DNA of 13,176 nt, from contig JBBITW010000098.1 of the NCBI GenBank assembly GCA_037440525.1, positions 1 through 13,176 of the forward strand, given 5' to 3'. Source of the DNA: JBBITW01 sp037440525. GTDB taxonomy: Bacteria > Desulfobacterota > BSN033 > UBA1163. Within the stretch, counting starts at the first letter, position 1, and each line of letters starts with the position of its first letter. Positions 13,064 to 13,176 of the stretch are shown piece by piece. The position numbers and the translations under genes were made by a program. The notes beneath the pieces were generated by a model, which was not told where the DNA came from, did no database searches, and was given only the letters and a program-made list of their open reading frames with translations.

Positions 13064-13176
13064 GTTAATTACTACGTTATTTTGGCAGTATTTTAAGGTT
13101 TTATTTTGACTGAATATTGGGGGAAGAGAGGGGTTTTTGACAAAACGTTTTTTGCGATTTTAGGGGTTTTTTATCA

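Larger units (their letters stand above)
12789..13176. other. Intergenic region upstream of lptF with inverted repeat pair
   Basis: This 388-nt stretch has no gene I can support; a 73-residue frame at 12888-13109 is built largely from repeat sequence. It holds the lptF promoter (12801-12830), an inverted copy of the dispersed repeat (12846-12914), an AT-rich spacer (12915-13000) and a direct copy (13001-13063). The last 60 bases are a G- and T-rich strand-biased tract running off the window edge, starting ATTGGGGGA at 13116. Confidence 0.6.

Noticed and set aside
12888..13109. 73-residue open frame on the plus strand upstream of lptF
   Set aside because: It runs through repeat copies B and C and the AT-rich spacer, has no Shine-Dalgarno, and its composition is not protein-like.
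1..13176. CRISPR array, integrase, prophage or restriction and defence operon
   Set aside because: No regularly spaced direct repeats, recombinase, phage structural or nuclease-helicase genes are present; endonuclease V is a repair enzyme.

Overview
The window is ordinary chromosomal DNA from an AT-rich, Gram-negative-type bacterium. The LPS-export permease pair LptF/LptG and an LPS-core (Kdo/WaaP-type) kinase imply an outer membrane with lipopolysaccharide. GatB implies indirect, transamidation-based charging of tRNA-Asn and/or tRNA-Gln. The mix of genes (DUF104 and UPF0175 antitoxins, MTH1187-type protein, SAM hydrolase, short CcdA) would suit a Desulfobacterota- or Nitrospirota-like lineage, but that placement is inference. 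Promoters resemble sigma-70 (TTGACA and TATAAT-like boxes).

Layout. 1-313: no gene, with a GC-richer block of small inverted repeats followed by AT-rich DNA. 314-1227: a decayed toxin-antitoxin island with a DUF104 antitoxin whose Shine-Dalgarno points at a non-start GTA codon, a UPF0175 antitoxin, and a DUF3368/PIN toxin cut off after about 33 residues. A dispersed repeat copy (1253-1314) lies just beyond. 1368-1444: tRNA-Arg(CCG) with encoded CCA. 1476-2503: a small membrane-anchored protein coupled to an alpha/beta hydrolase. 2531-3397 (minus): LPS kinase. 3548-7996: gatB, mtnA, SAM hydrolase and a class I aminotransferase, tightly packed. 8002-9527 (minus): MTH1187-type thiamine-binding protein, hpt and nfi (endonuclease V), with hpt and nfi overlapping by 4 nt. 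9687-10415: CcdA. 10508-12788 (minus): lptF then lptG, overlapping. 12789-13176: intergenic, with the lptF promoter and two inverted copies of the same repeat seen at 1253.

How the genes fit together. The mtnA, SAM hydrolase and aminotransferase genes read like a SAM/methionine turnover unit: SAM split to adenosine and methionine, methylthioribose-1-P isomerisation, and a transaminase that could close methionine salvage. hpt and nfi both deal with hypoxanthine, one as free base and the other as deoxyinosine in DNA. The LPS kinase and LptFG all serve the outer membrane, and both of those minus-strand transcripts appear to start within a few bases of the initiation codon.

I did not find a clearly new multi-gene system. 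The most unusual material is the decaying TA island and the roughly 63-bp dispersed hairpin repeat that occurs singly at one end of the window and as an inverted pair at the other.
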